Below are positions 7,968 to 16,064 of a DNA stretch of 64,000 nt, piece after piece (position 1 is the first letter of the stretch; the number at the start of each line of letters is the position of its first letter). The stretch lies in assembly GCF_001442615.1 (NCBI RefSeq), contig NZ_LMXN01000002.1, positions 496,001-560,000 of the forward strand, in the 5' to 3' direction. The notes beneath the pieces were generated by a model. It did not search any database and was not told where the DNA came from. It saw only the letters and a list, made by a program, of their open reading frames with translations. The DNA comes from Algoriphagus resistens (GTDB lineage: Bacteria; Bacteroidota; Bacteroidia; Cytophagales; Cyclobacteriaceae). The position numbers and the translations under genes were made by a program.

Positions 7968-9329
7968 ATGAATAAATATCACTTTATAGCCATCGGAGGA
8001 GCTGTGATGCATAATCTGGCATTGGCCCTAGTAGAAAAAGGCTATCAGGTAACAGGTTCAGACGATGAAATCTATGAGCCCTCGCGTACAAGACTGGAAA
8101 AAGCAGGCATTTTGCCAGCCGACTATGGCTGGTATCCCGAGAGAATAACCAAGGACCTGGATGGGATTATCCTTGGAATGCATGCTAGAATAGATAACCC
8201 TGAACTTCTTAAGGCACAGGAATTGGGAATTCCGGTATACTCCTTTCCGGAATTTATTTTCAACCAAAGTCAGAATAAAAAACGGGTGGTCGTGGCTGGT
8301 TCCCATGGCAAGACCTCTATTACTTCGGTGATTCTACATGTGTTGAAAGCCCAAAAGGTGGATTTTGATTACTTGGTCGGCGCTCAGATCGAAGGCTTTG
8401 ACCTAATGGTAAAGCTCTCCGATGCTCCGGTGATCATCATCGAAGGTGATGAATACCTGACTTCTCCCCTGGATAGGACCCCAAAGTTTTTCCATTACAG
8501 GCATGACATTGCCCTAGTTAGTGGAATCGCCTGGGATCATTACAATGTTTTTCCGGATTTTGAGGTATACAAAGACCAGTTTCTACAATTGATGAATTTG
8601 ACACCAGCATCGGGTGAATTGATCTACTGCGAAGCTGATCCTTTGGTAAAAGAAGCAGCTGGGAAAGCTAACATCCAAGCCAAAAAGACTGCTTACAAAG
8701 CTCATCCGGCGGTGATCAAAGATGGCAAGACCTTTTTGGAAACAGAGAATGGTTTAATTCCAATTTTCATATTCGGAGAGCATAACCTGCAAAACCTTCA
8801 GGGTGCAATGCGTATTTGTCTTTCCCTGGGATTATCAAGAGCGCAATTCTACCAAAGCATCCAGACATTCAAAGGGGCAGCAAAGCGTCAGGAAATTTTG
8901 GTTCAGACTAAAAACTCTAGTCTTTTCCGGGATTTTGCCCATGCGCCATCTAAACTAAAAGCAACAGTATCGGCTGTAAAGACCCAATTCCCCGACAGAA
9001 AGTTGATTGCAGTGCAGGAGTTACACACTTATTCCTCACTGAATAGGGAGTTTTTACCGAATTATGCCAGGACAATGGAAGCAGCAGACCTTGCAATTGT
9101 GTACCTTGATCCCCATGCTGTGGCACTGAAAAAATTAGAACTAATGGATGAAGAAACATTGCGGGCAGGATTCCAACGACCTGATTTGAAATTATTTACG
9201 GACAGTTCAAGCCTGAAAGAATTCCTTTTGGCTCAGGACTATACAAATTCTAACTTACTTTTGATGAGTTCCGGATCCTATGATAAAATGGATCTTGAGC
9301 CGATTAAAGCTAAATTTAACCAACCATGA
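7968..9329 (+). CDS. mpl: UDP-N-acetylmuramate:L-Ala-gamma-D-Glu-meso-DAP ligase (Mpl-like Mur ligase)
   Basis: The 453-residue protein has Mur-ligase architecture: an N-terminal Rossmann domain (HFIAIGGAVMHNLALAL), the ATP-binding P-loop AGSHGKTSITS at residues 110-120, IIEGDEYLTSPLDRTPKF in the central domain, and a C-terminal domain from about residue 300 with RDFAHAPSKL. The enzyme re-attaches recycled murein tripeptide to UDP-MurNAc in the cytosol. The first part is closer to Mpl than to MurC (IGGAVMHNLA instead of GIGG-MSG-IA). A TTG at 7935 is in frame, but ATG 7968 is the better start. Its stop overlaps the next small ORF as ATGA, and that ATGA belongs to the dispersed leader element. 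Confidence 0.88.
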   Translation: MNKYHFIAIGGAVMHNLALALVEKGYQVTGSDDEIYEPSRTRLEKAGILPADYGWYPERITKDLDGIILGMHARIDNPELLKAQELGIPVYSFPEFIFNQSQNKKRVVVAGSHGKTSITSVILHVLKAQKVDFDYLVGAQIEGFDLMVKLSDAPVIIIEGDEYLTSPLDRTPKFFHYRHDIALVSGIAWDHYNVFPDFEVYKDQFLQLMNLTPASGELIYCEADPLVKEAAGKANIQAKKTAYKAHPAVIKDGKTFLETENGLIPIFIFGEHNLQNLQGAMRICLSLGLSRAQFYQSIQTFKGAAKRQEILVQTKNSSLFRDFAHAPSKLKATVSAVKTQFPDRKLIAVQELHTYSSLNREFLPNYARTMEAADLAIVYLDPHAVALKKLELMDEETLRAGFQRPDLKLFTDSSSLKEFLLAQDYTNSNLLLMSSGSYDKMDLEPIKAKFNQP

Positions 9330-9418
9330 AATCGAGCATGACCAAGAACCTCCCGCACTGGAACTGGTTAATGCATTCGAGTCAGGTTATAGCCTCAAAA
9401 AAAAACAGAAACGCATGA
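9326..9418 (+). CDS. Leader-peptide ORF, element copy A (30 aa), coupled to exonuclease
   Basis: A 30-codon frame begins MKSSMTKNL and ends VIASKKNRNA. Its ATG overlaps the mpl stop (ATGA), and its TGA overlaps the exonuclease start (gcATGA). The DNA is homologous to the three other leader elements: the first 15 bases are identical to copy D, and CACTGGAA, AATGCAT and the A-rich tail align. A one-base gain before CACTGG shifts the middle of the peptide out of the frame shared by copies B, C and D. Read with the others it suggests translational coupling; alone it could be chance. Confidence 0.5.
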   Translation: MKSSMTKNLPHWNWLMHSSQVIASKKNRNA

Positions 9419-10218
9419 ACTTAAACTTGAAGAATTCAGTCGCATTTTTTGATCTAGAAGCCACTGGAATCAATATCTCGACAGACCGAATTGTGGAGAT
9501 TTCCATCGTAAAGGTAAAGCCAGATGGCGGACAGGAAATCTATACCAGAAAAATCAATCCTACTATCCCCATACCGCTGGAATCCTCACTTATCCATGGC
9601 ATCTACGATAAGGATGTCAAAGAAGAGAAAACCTTTAAGGAATTGGCAAGAGAGATATTCCAGTTTATTGGCCAGTCGGATTTGGCGGGATTCAACGTTC
9701 TGAAATATGATATCCCGTTATTGGTAGAGGAATTTCTTAGAGCTGGAATTGAGTTTGATCTGGACAAGAGAAACTTGTTGGATGCACAGAAGATCTTCTT
9801 CATGATGGAAAAGCGCAACCTTACTGCAGCTTACAAGTTTTATTGTGGAAAAAACCTGGAAAATGCGCATAGCGCCGAAGCGGACACCCTTGCGACACTA
9901 GACGTATTCAAAGCACAGGTAGAGCGCTACCTTGGAGAGGAAATGGAAGATCTACAAGGAAATAAGATGGGAATCTTCGAAAATGACATGAAAAAGCTTC
10001 ATGAGCTACTCAATGAAAAAATGGTAGACCTAGCTGGGAGATTTGTTTTCAATAATGATGGTGTAGAGGTATTTAACTTCGGAAAGCAAAAAGGGACTCC
10101 TGTCTCTCAGGTACTCAAAGATGAGCCTGGCTTTTACGATTGGATGATGCGGGGCGATTTCCCGCTGGATACCAAAAGAAAACTTACCCAGATCAAGCTG
10201 AGAGGATTTAACCAATAA
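9415..10218 (+). CDS. 3'-5' exonuclease of the DnaQ/Pol III epsilon-like DEDD family
   Basis: The 267-residue protein has the Exo I motif AFFDLEATGI (D13 and E15), the Exo II region around DLAGFNVLKYDIPLL, and Exo III with HSAEADTLATLDVF. These are the acidic residues that bind the two catalytic metals, with histidine as in DEDDh enzymes. A C-terminal part of about 60 residues (FNFGKQKGTPVSQVL to the end) is typical of Bacteroidota homologues. I chose ATG 9415 because the fold begins right after it; a longer frame from 9280 runs through mpl. The gene follows mpl through leader element copy A, so expression is probably coupled to it. Confidence 0.9.
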   Translation: MNLNLKNSVAFFDLEATGINISTDRIVEISIVKVKPDGGQEIYTRKINPTIPIPLESSLIHGIYDKDVKEEKTFKELAREIFQFIGQSDLAGFNVLKYDIPLLVEEFLRAGIEFDLDKRNLLDAQKIFFMMEKRNLTAAYKFYCGKNLENAHSAEADTLATLDVFKAQVERYLGEEMEDLQGNKMGIFENDMKKLHELLNEKMVDLAGRFVFNNDGVEVFNFGKQKGTPVSQVLKDEPGFYDWMMRGDFPLDTKRKLTQIKLRGFNQ

Positions 10219-10469
10219 ATAATGTTTTTGTGCGGTACTGCTCGGCGCTGAGAAATCAAAATCTGCCAAAGGCTGGTTATATAGGGATAATTGTAATCTT
10301 GGGGGATTAATACTTTCCCATGATAGTTCATGGTATCTAGGAATTTTGGGCTCTAATTCGTTCATTATGAACTAATTTACGTATGTATTAAAAATCACCG
10401 AATTTACTTGTCCTATTGCTGGATATAGTTCTAGTCCTGTTGAGTTATAATCTACAAAGTCTTTTTACT

Positions 10470-11642
10470 ATGAAATTTGAGCTCAAAACCTTTCTGTTCC
10501 TAATTCTGCCCTTTGGCAGTGCCTGCTCCCAAAACAATCAAACAGACCCTCCTCTTCCACAAGGGACTATCACTGTAAAAGGAGCCTTTCCCAATCTTTC
10601 TTTTACCAGACCGGTAGATCTTCAGCATGCAGGAGATGGCTCGGACAGGCTATTCGTAGTGGAGCAACGGGGAGTTATTTCAGTTTTTCAAAATGATCCT
10701 GGAACGGCTGACAAAATTGAATTTCTGGCTATTGAAGGCAGTGTGGATGACACTGGAAATGAGGAAGGTTTATTGGGACTTGCATTTCATCCAAACTATG
10801 AGGACAATGGATATTTCTATGTGAACTACACTGCAGCGAATCCTGACCGTACGGTAATTTCGCGCTTCAAAGTTTCTGCTACAGATCCAAACCAGGCAGA
10901 TCCCACAAGCGAACTGGTTTTATTGCAATTTGACCAACCTTATTCCAACCACAATGGTGGACAGGTTTCATTTGGCCCAGACGGCTATCTATACATTGCT
11001 GTAGGTGACGGGGGCAGCGGCGGAGATCCTCAGGGCAATGGACAGAACCGGAAAACCCTGCTAGGAAGCATTTTAAGGATTGATGTGGACCAGGTTAATG
11101 GACCTACAAATTATTCAATTCCAGCAGACAACCCGTTTGCCAATAACAGTGAAGGATTTAGGGAGGAAATTTATGCCTATGGCCTGCGCAACCCCTGGAG
11201 ATTTAGCTTTGATTCATCTAATGGTCAACTATGGACCGCAGATGTAGGGCAAAACAAATACGAGGAAGTGGATATCATCGTAAAAGGCGGCAATTACGGT
11301 TGGAAGACAATGGAAGGCTTCCATTGTTATAATTCTGCTGACTGTGCCCAGGATGGATTGAAAATGCCCATCTGGGAATACGATCGGTCCCAGGGGGATG
11401 TATCCATTACGGGCGGGTTTGTTTACCATGGGGCTGCCATTCCGGAATTGGAGGGGCTATATGTCTATGCCGATTATGCCTCAGGAAGAATTTGGAGTTT
11501 GGACGGAAGTGATCCTGAAAATCCCAGTAATACTGAGCTGCTGAAAGCTCCATTCCCGATCTCATCGTTTGGCATCGACCAAAATCAGGAACTGTATATC
11601 TGCGGGTTTGATGATAAAATTTATAAGCTTGGGTATGAGTAA
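10470..11642 (+). CDS. PQQ-dependent sugar dehydrogenase-like lipoprotein (GSDH/sorbosone dehydrogenase family)
   Basis: The 390-residue protein begins MKFELKTFLFLILPFGSACS, a lipoprotein-type signal with its cysteine at about residue 19. The soluble glucose/sorbosone dehydrogenase beta-propeller follows. Landmarks are FTRPVDLQHAGDGSDRLFVV, EEGLLGLAFHP, SNHNGGQVSFGPDGYLYIAV (catalytic His region), YAYGLRNPWRFSFD and VDIIVKGGNYGW. Relatives oxidise sugars with PQQ outside the cytoplasm, though many Bacteroidota members have no proven substrate. The start at 10470 places the signal peptide at the N-terminus. It stands alone between the exonuclease and a convergent gene. Confidence 0.85.
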   Translation: MKFELKTFLFLILPFGSACSQNNQTDPPLPQGTITVKGAFPNLSFTRPVDLQHAGDGSDRLFVVEQRGVISVFQNDPGTADKIEFLAIEGSVDDTGNEEGLLGLAFHPNYEDNGYFYVNYTAANPDRTVISRFKVSATDPNQADPTSELVLLQFDQPYSNHNGGQVSFGPDGYLYIAVGDGGSGGDPQGNGQNRKTLLGSILRIDVDQVNGPTNYSIPADNPFANNSEGFREEIYAYGLRNPWRFSFDSSNGQLWTADVGQNKYEEVDIIVKGGNYGWKTMEGFHCYNSADCAQDGLKMPIWEYDRSQGDVSITGGFVYHGAAIPELEGLYVYADYASGRIWSLDGSDPENPSNTELLKAPFPISSFGIDQNQELYICGFDDKIYKLGYE

Positions 11643-11697
11643 CAGGTATGCCGTGATTGGCATTTAATTGGAAAAGGTGGCTATACATATATTTGAC

Positions 11698-12807
11698 CTA
11701 TAGTCTGACCCTATTCAGATACCCCTCAGCCTTATTTGCCAAATATTTATTTTCAGAATTGGCAATTCGCTGAACCGTAGCAATGGTTGTAGAGTCATTA
11801 ATGCCCTTTTTTTGGTATATATCCAAAATACCAGAGATTATGGGCACTTCCATTTCAGGCAATTCCTTATTGAGTTTTACTATGACTTCCGGTGAAATTT
11901 GTGGGGTATCCTTTAGCAGCTCTACTGTCCAGCTTTTCATCCCAAAATCAAAGGTTAGAAATTTTTCTATCAGGCTATATTGTACTTCTTTGGCTAATAA
12001 ATCCTTAGGAACTAAGCTGTTTAAACACTTTTCTGCTAAACTATAATCCGTCGAACTCATCAGATCAAAGATGACATTCCTGGACAATGGAAATTCTGCA
12101 AGCCGACCGTCAATCAAATCGACCACCCAAAGCTTGTCCTGATATGGGGATTCAGTAAGAATATCTTCTATATATTCATCGCTCAGCACTTCATTTGTCC
12201 ATGCTTCTACTTCTGATTTAGTATTTCCATAGACCAATTCATATATGGTATAAGTAGTGTAAGCAGAGCCTTTTATCACATATTCCAATACATCTTTTGA
12301 AGTAGCTCCACTAACTCCATCTACATTATAAAGGGCTGCTTTATTTTTTGCAGCGATCTGGTTGTAGGTAAATTCTCCCAAAGGGAGATTGGGATCAGAA
12401 AGCAACCTATTGAGCCGTACATATTCTTCTTCTGCAAAAGGTACATGATCATCCTTGCTCAAAAATTCATTTTCAGGTAGTTCAAATCCGAGATATCTTC
12501 CTGTAGGATTCCAGTAAAGTGTAATATTGAGCGACTTGCACTGGTTATCATAACATACTCCTGTGTGTACGTTTCGGGAGTAGTAAACAGGAAACCCTTT
12601 ATCAGAAATATATTGATATAATGTGACCTCTTTTTTCTCAACTTCATCATATATCACTTTATTGTTGATTTTGGCAATTGGGATATCCAAGGTCAGTTCA
12701 TTTTGATATTTTATCTTTCTGAATTCCTTTCCTGCATGCAAAATCACACTAGAAGAACCAACTACTAGAATCGTGATCAATGAAGCAATTACAATCATTT
12801 TATTCAT
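11698..12807 (-). CDS. Membrane-anchored protein with FMN-binding-like flavinylation motif
   Basis: The 369-residue protein has an N-terminal membrane segment (MNKMIVIASLITILVVGSSS) and an extracytoplasmic rest. Residues 163-169 read DGVSGAT, fitting the D-x-x-S/T-G-A-T core that ApbE uses to attach FMN to the last threonine in RnfG, NqrC and urocanate-reductase-type domains. The usual serine or threonine two residues later is lysine here. A CYDNQC pair lies about 75 residues upstream. The C-terminal half (from about 215) is all-helical and may be HEAT-like. It follows the Tat-exported FAD oxidoreductase by ten bases on the same strand. I infer a redox partner for that enzyme; the family itself I do not recognise. 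Confidence 0.55.
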   Translation of the reverse strand: MNKMIVIASLITILVVGSSSVILHAGKEFRKIKYQNELTLDIPIAKINNKVIYDEVEKKEVTLYQYISDKGFPVYYSRNVHTGVCYDNQCKSLNITLYWNPTGRYLGFELPENEFLSKDDHVPFAEEEYVRLNRLLSDPNLPLGEFTYNQIAAKNKAALYNVDGVSGATSKDVLEYVIKGSAYTTYTIYELVYGNTKSEVEAWTNEVLSDEYIEDILTESPYQDKLWVVDLIDGRLAEFPLSRNVIFDLMSSTDYSLAEKCLNSLVPKDLLAKEVQYSLIEKFLTFDFGMKSWTVELLKDTPQISPEVIVKLNKELPEMEVPIISGILDIYQKKGINDSTTIATVQRIANSENKYLANKAEGYLNRVRL

Positions 12808-12817
12808 ATTCGGATTA

Positions 12818-14197
12818 TTAGCCTTTAAAAGAGTTACCGCCCTTTGGAATGATCCCACCATGCATTTCTATGAGTGTCTTTAAATCACCCATTACCAGGT
12901 CAGCCGGAGTTACATTCTTTTCAATAGCCAGTGCCGCCGCTGCTCCCGCTGCCTGGCCCATCGCCATGCACGAGGCCTGAACCCTAAGTCCAGAATTGGC
13001 CAACTGGTCGCTACAGATACTCCTTCCAGCCACTATAAAGTTTTTGCTCCTTTTAGGTATCATTGATCTGAATGGAATTGTGGGGACTATTCCTTCAGTC
13101 AATTGCTCCGGTACAACTCCTTCGGTATTGTGAAGATCAACAGGATAATAGGAATAGGCTATGGAGTCTGGATAAACTTTACCCGTAATATAGTCCTCAT
13201 AGCTAATTCTATACAACCCCTCTATTCTATAAGTTTCGCGTACTCCCGTTTCTGTCCTCATCTCCTCTATTCTAATATTTCCCAAACCTGGCTGTTTTTT
13301 CAAAAACCTTAGGTGCTTTAGCAAGGATTCCCTTCCTTTAATATTAGCAACTGTATGTGTTTCTGAAGTGGTTGAGTCTGCCCCCTCGATGTGTTGGACA
13401 TTGTCCCCTTTTTCCTTAAGAAGTGCCACAATATCGCCGCGAAACTCTCCCCTGATCAATTCCCCTCTGTCAATTGCCATTTCATAAGCTACTTTCAATC
13501 TCTCCAAATCCAAACTTTCAAATTCATACCCCCCAATTTTAAACATAAGCGTTCCAGGCTGGGTCACCTTCTCTTTAAATACATCATACCCTGCCATCGA
13601 AGCTGCTAAAGCATTACCGGAACAGTCAATGAGTTGCCTGCATTTAATGACTGCATGCACTCCTTTACCTATTGTCTCTACATGCCAATAGTTTTCTTTA
13701 AATTCCACGGAAATAGGAGTTTCATAGTAGCGGATATTCACCCCGGCTTCAAGGCATTTTTCTTCAACTAACAGTGCATATACAGATGCATTTAATCTTA
13801 CTTGATGATTCCAATGTTCTCTACCATGGGGAATGGAGAAATTCGGTAAGGAATCACCATTCAATTCAACCGCACTTTGGACTAATTCCCAACCTACTCC
13901 ACTGATTACTTGCTTTCCCCATGCGAAAAACAACCCTGGATAAGCCACTCCTGCGGTAGTAATCGTCCCACCCAATTGACTTTGACATTCCAGTAAAGTC
14001 ACATTATGTCCTGTTCTGCCCGCTTGTATCGCCGCTATAGATCCAGCTGTTCCTCCCCCTACCACCAAAATATCAGTTTCTAATTCTCTCTCAATAGTTT
14101 TATATGGCTTTTCCAGCACTTCCCCCTTGGTAACCCCACTGGTGGATAATCCAACTGAAAGTGCTCCGATGGTTGATAAAACGTCTCTTCTTTTCAT
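12818..14197 (-). CDS. Tat-exported FAD-dependent oxidoreductase
   Basis: The 459-residue protein begins MKRRDVLSTIGALSVGLSTS, a twin-arginine signal, so it should be folded with its flavin and then exported. The FAD site follows (DILVVGGGTAGSIAAIQAGR, then LLECQSQLGGT). Near the C-terminus FIVAGRSICSDQLANSGLRV and MGQAAGAAAALAI complete the FAD-binding domain of the PF12831 type. The substrate is unknown. Leader element copy B ends in ATGA overlapping this start codon, and the flavinylation-motif gene follows ten bases downstream, which suggests a two-gene extracytoplasmic redox unit. Confidence 0.85.
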   Translation of the reverse strand: MKRRDVLSTIGALSVGLSTSGVTKGEVLEKPYKTIERELETDILVVGGGTAGSIAAIQAGRTGHNVTLLECQSQLGGTITTAGVAYPGLFFAWGKQVISGVGWELVQSAVELNGDSLPNFSIPHGREHWNHQVRLNASVYALLVEEKCLEAGVNIRYYETPISVEFKENYWHVETIGKGVHAVIKCRQLIDCSGNALAASMAGYDVFKEKVTQPGTLMFKIGGYEFESLDLERLKVAYEMAIDRGELIRGEFRGDIVALLKEKGDNVQHIEGADSTTSETHTVANIKGRESLLKHLRFLKKQPGLGNIRIEEMRTETGVRETYRIEGLYRISYEDYITGKVYPDSIAYSYYPVDLHNTEGVVPEQLTEGIVPTIPFRSMIPKRSKNFIVAGRSICSDQLANSGLRVQASCMAMGQAAGAAAALAIEKNVTPADLVMGDLKTLIEMHGGIIPKGGNSFKG

Positions 14198-14289
14198 GTG
14201 TCTCTAATTTGTCTTTTAAGGGCCATATGGAATCTCGCATGCATTATAATCATTCCAGAGTACGATGTTTTCGTCATGCTCAATTTCAT
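14194..14289 (-). CDS. Leader-peptide ORF, element copy B (31 aa), coupled to FAD oxidoreductase
   Basis: The frame starts MKLSMTKTSYSG and contains the core GMIIMHARFHMA; it ends IRDT with TGA inside the ATGA that starts the oxidoreductase gene. The same DNA forms near-complementary arms: ATGAAATTGAGCAT at the 5' end and ATGCGAGATTCCAT about 33 bases further on. Copies C and D read in the same frame with the same core. I see no Shine-Dalgarno sequence, as expected for this phylum. A hairpin AGTTCT/AGAACT lies just upstream at 14296-14312. Confidence 0.55.
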   Translation of the reverse strand: MKLSMTKTSYSGMIIMHARFHMALKRQIRDT

Positions 14290-14792
14290 CCTTAGTAGTT
14301 CTGAAAAAGAACTTCATAGGAGAAATCAATGCTATCTATTTCAAATTGCTGCTTATTTAATAGAGGGCTCATTTTACTGGATTCTGAACATTTCACTCCA
14401 TTTATACAAGTTGCTTAAGGCTAAAAGGCTAGAAATAAACTTAAACTGAAGCTAAGGTTCTATGTTTTTAACCAACTCCGTACCAAAGATTTTTTGAAAA
14501 GGAAATCCTAAGTGATTCAAAACGAAAAAATTCATCAAGATCACTATCGGGTTTTCAGACTAATCCATAGCCCCTGCAAAATAAGTCTGTCGGTGAAGTT
14601 TTAGCTTCTTTGACAGTCGGTTTAAAGAATCAATAACCAAATTTCAAATTCAATGACCAAGATTTGAAACAGCCAAGTCATTTTGAAAAAGCAAAGCCTT
14701 AATGATCAAGTTCACTGGTTAGCTAAACTATTATATCATTTTCTGAGAGCACTTCATGACTAAAAAGTGTTAAATCCACAATCTCAAAACAA
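14290..14792. other. Intergenic region with small hairpins
   Basis: About 500 AT-rich bases lie between the FAD oxidoreductase leader and the DUF3109 gene (3' end), both on the minus strand. I see a hairpin near 14587-14617 (CTGTC/GACAG around GAAG/CTTC) and a second one near 14640-14668 (TTTCAAAT/ATTTGAAA). A frame on the plus strand at 14198-14449 runs antisense through the leader element and looks accidental. The oxidoreductase promoter should be here, but I cannot assign it. Confidence 0.5.
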
Positions 14793-15356
14793 CTACCCTT
14801 CTATCTCCTTCACCAATTCAGCATACCATGCTTCCCCATATTTCCTCGTTAAGGCGTCCTTCAGGAATTTGTAGATCGGGACTTTCAGACTTGATCCCAG
14901 CTGGCAAGCAGGATCGCAGATATGCCAGCGGTCATAATTCAATGCGTCGAACTGATCATATTTGGTGACACGGATCGGGTACATATGGCAGCTAATTGGC
15001 TTTTTCCAGGTAATCTTTCCGTCCAAATAAGCTTGCTCGATTCCGCATTTCAGAATTCCACGCCCGTCATACAGTGCATAGGCACATTCACGGTTGTCTC
15101 CTATGGTAGGGGTGCCTTTATCACCATCTTTGTCAATCACCCATGTTCCCTGCTTGGCTATCACTTGCCTACCCTCTTCAGTGATATAATCCTTGACAAT
15201 CGGATAAATATCTTCGATGATTTTGGTTTCCTCATCCTCCAAAGGCGCACCCGCATCCCCCTCTACACAGCAAGCCCCTTTGCAGGCCTCTAGATCGCAT
15301 ACAAAAAAATTCTCTTTTATATCATCCGACAGTACGGTATTCCCCACTAGTATCAT
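14793..15356 (-). CDS. DUF3109 family cysteine-rich protein
   Basis: The 187-residue protein has the DUF3109 pattern: [20 protein letters not shown] at residues 19-38, [20 protein letters not shown] in the middle, [12 protein letters not shown], and CDPACQLG near the end. The spaced cysteines suggest a metal or Fe-S site like the YkgJ-type zinc/iron-chelating proteins; the function is unknown. It has no signal peptide. Family length is about 190 residues, so it is complete. The neighbouring rnpB lies upstream on the other strand. Confidence 0.85.
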   Translation of the reverse strand: MILVGNTVLSDDIKENFFVCDLEACKGACCVEGDAGAPLEDEETKIIEDIYPIVKDYITEEGRQVIAKQGTWVIDKDGDKGTPTIGDNRECAYALYDGRGILKCGIEQAYLDGKITWKKPISCHMYPIRVTKYDQFDALNYDRWHICDPACQLGSSLKVPIYKFLKDALTRKYGEAWYAELVKEIEG

Positions 15357-15605
15357 TTTGTTTCTAATTATCCTGCAAAGTTAAGCAATCAATAGCTAGG
15401 CATCCGGCTTCACAAAGTCTTTTCTTCTTACATCCCCCCTTTCTGCAATTTGGCGATAAGATTCCCCTCACTGTCGTACTTTTCATCCAAAAAAGATAAG
15501 CGAAAAGACACAGAAAAAGAATGGCATATAAAATCATCTTTCCAGTTGACTTCCCCTTGAATCATATTTTTAAAAACCGATAGAAAAAAAATACCGTAAT
15601 TTGCA

Positions 15606-16044
15606 AAGTGCAAGTCGTCTTGTCGCCGCTCCGATCCCGATTGCTATCGGGGCCATTGGAGAGGAGGAAAGTCCGGGCAACATAGAGCGCCATACTTCCT
15701 AACGGGAAGGGAACTGATTGGTGACGGTCAGTTTACAGCCAGTGCCACAGAAAATATACCGCCATTCGACTTCGGGGCCTGCCCTGAGCCTGTCGAATGG
15801 TAAGGGTGAAAAGGTGGGGTAAGAGCCCACCGTCCTGATGGTGACATCAGGAGCAGGGCAAACCTTATGGGTTGAAAGATCAAATAGGTTCCGCGCCGGA
15901 TTCAGTTCCGGGAAAAGTTGCTCGCTTTTATGCGGAATGGGTAGATCGATGGATCCCGATTGTGAAGTCGGGGCTAGATAAATGACAGGAAACCGATTCT
16001 GGAACCAGAAGAGGAAACAGAACCCGGCTTATAGACTTGCACTT
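15606..16044 (+). ncRNA. rnpB: RNase P RNA (bacterial type A)
   Basis: The catalytic RNA of RNase P matures tRNA 5' ends. The conserved core is visible in order: GAGGAAAGTCCGGGC near 15664, CCACAGAAAATATACCGCC, GGTAAGGGTGAAAAGGTG, GGTAAGAGCCCACC, the AGGGCAAACC region, TAGATAAATGACAGG and ACAGAACCCGGCTTATAG at the 3' side. P1 pairs AAGTGCAAGTC (15606-15616) with GACTTGCACTT (16034-16044). The P12-like arm is long (CCATTCGAC/GTCGAATGG). The RNA ends 20 bases before the response-regulator ATG, with only a T-rich stretch between them. Confidence 0.95.
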
Positions 16045-16064
16045 TTTTATTTTATATTGAAATT

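Noticed and set aside
10030..10365. Minus-strand frame of 111 codons behind and across the exonuclease gene
   Set aside because: It overlaps 190 bases of a well-supported gene, has no domain or signal peptide and lacks a promoter.
14198..14449. Plus-strand frame of 83 codons antisense to leader copy B
   Set aside because: It reads through the arms in the reverse sense; the minus-strand frames of all copies are consistent with each other while this one is not repeated in the other copies.
15428..15613. Minus-strand frame of 61 codons before rnpB
   Set aside because: It runs into the rnpB 5' end and occupies the likely rnpB promoter; composition is not protein-like and no domain is seen.
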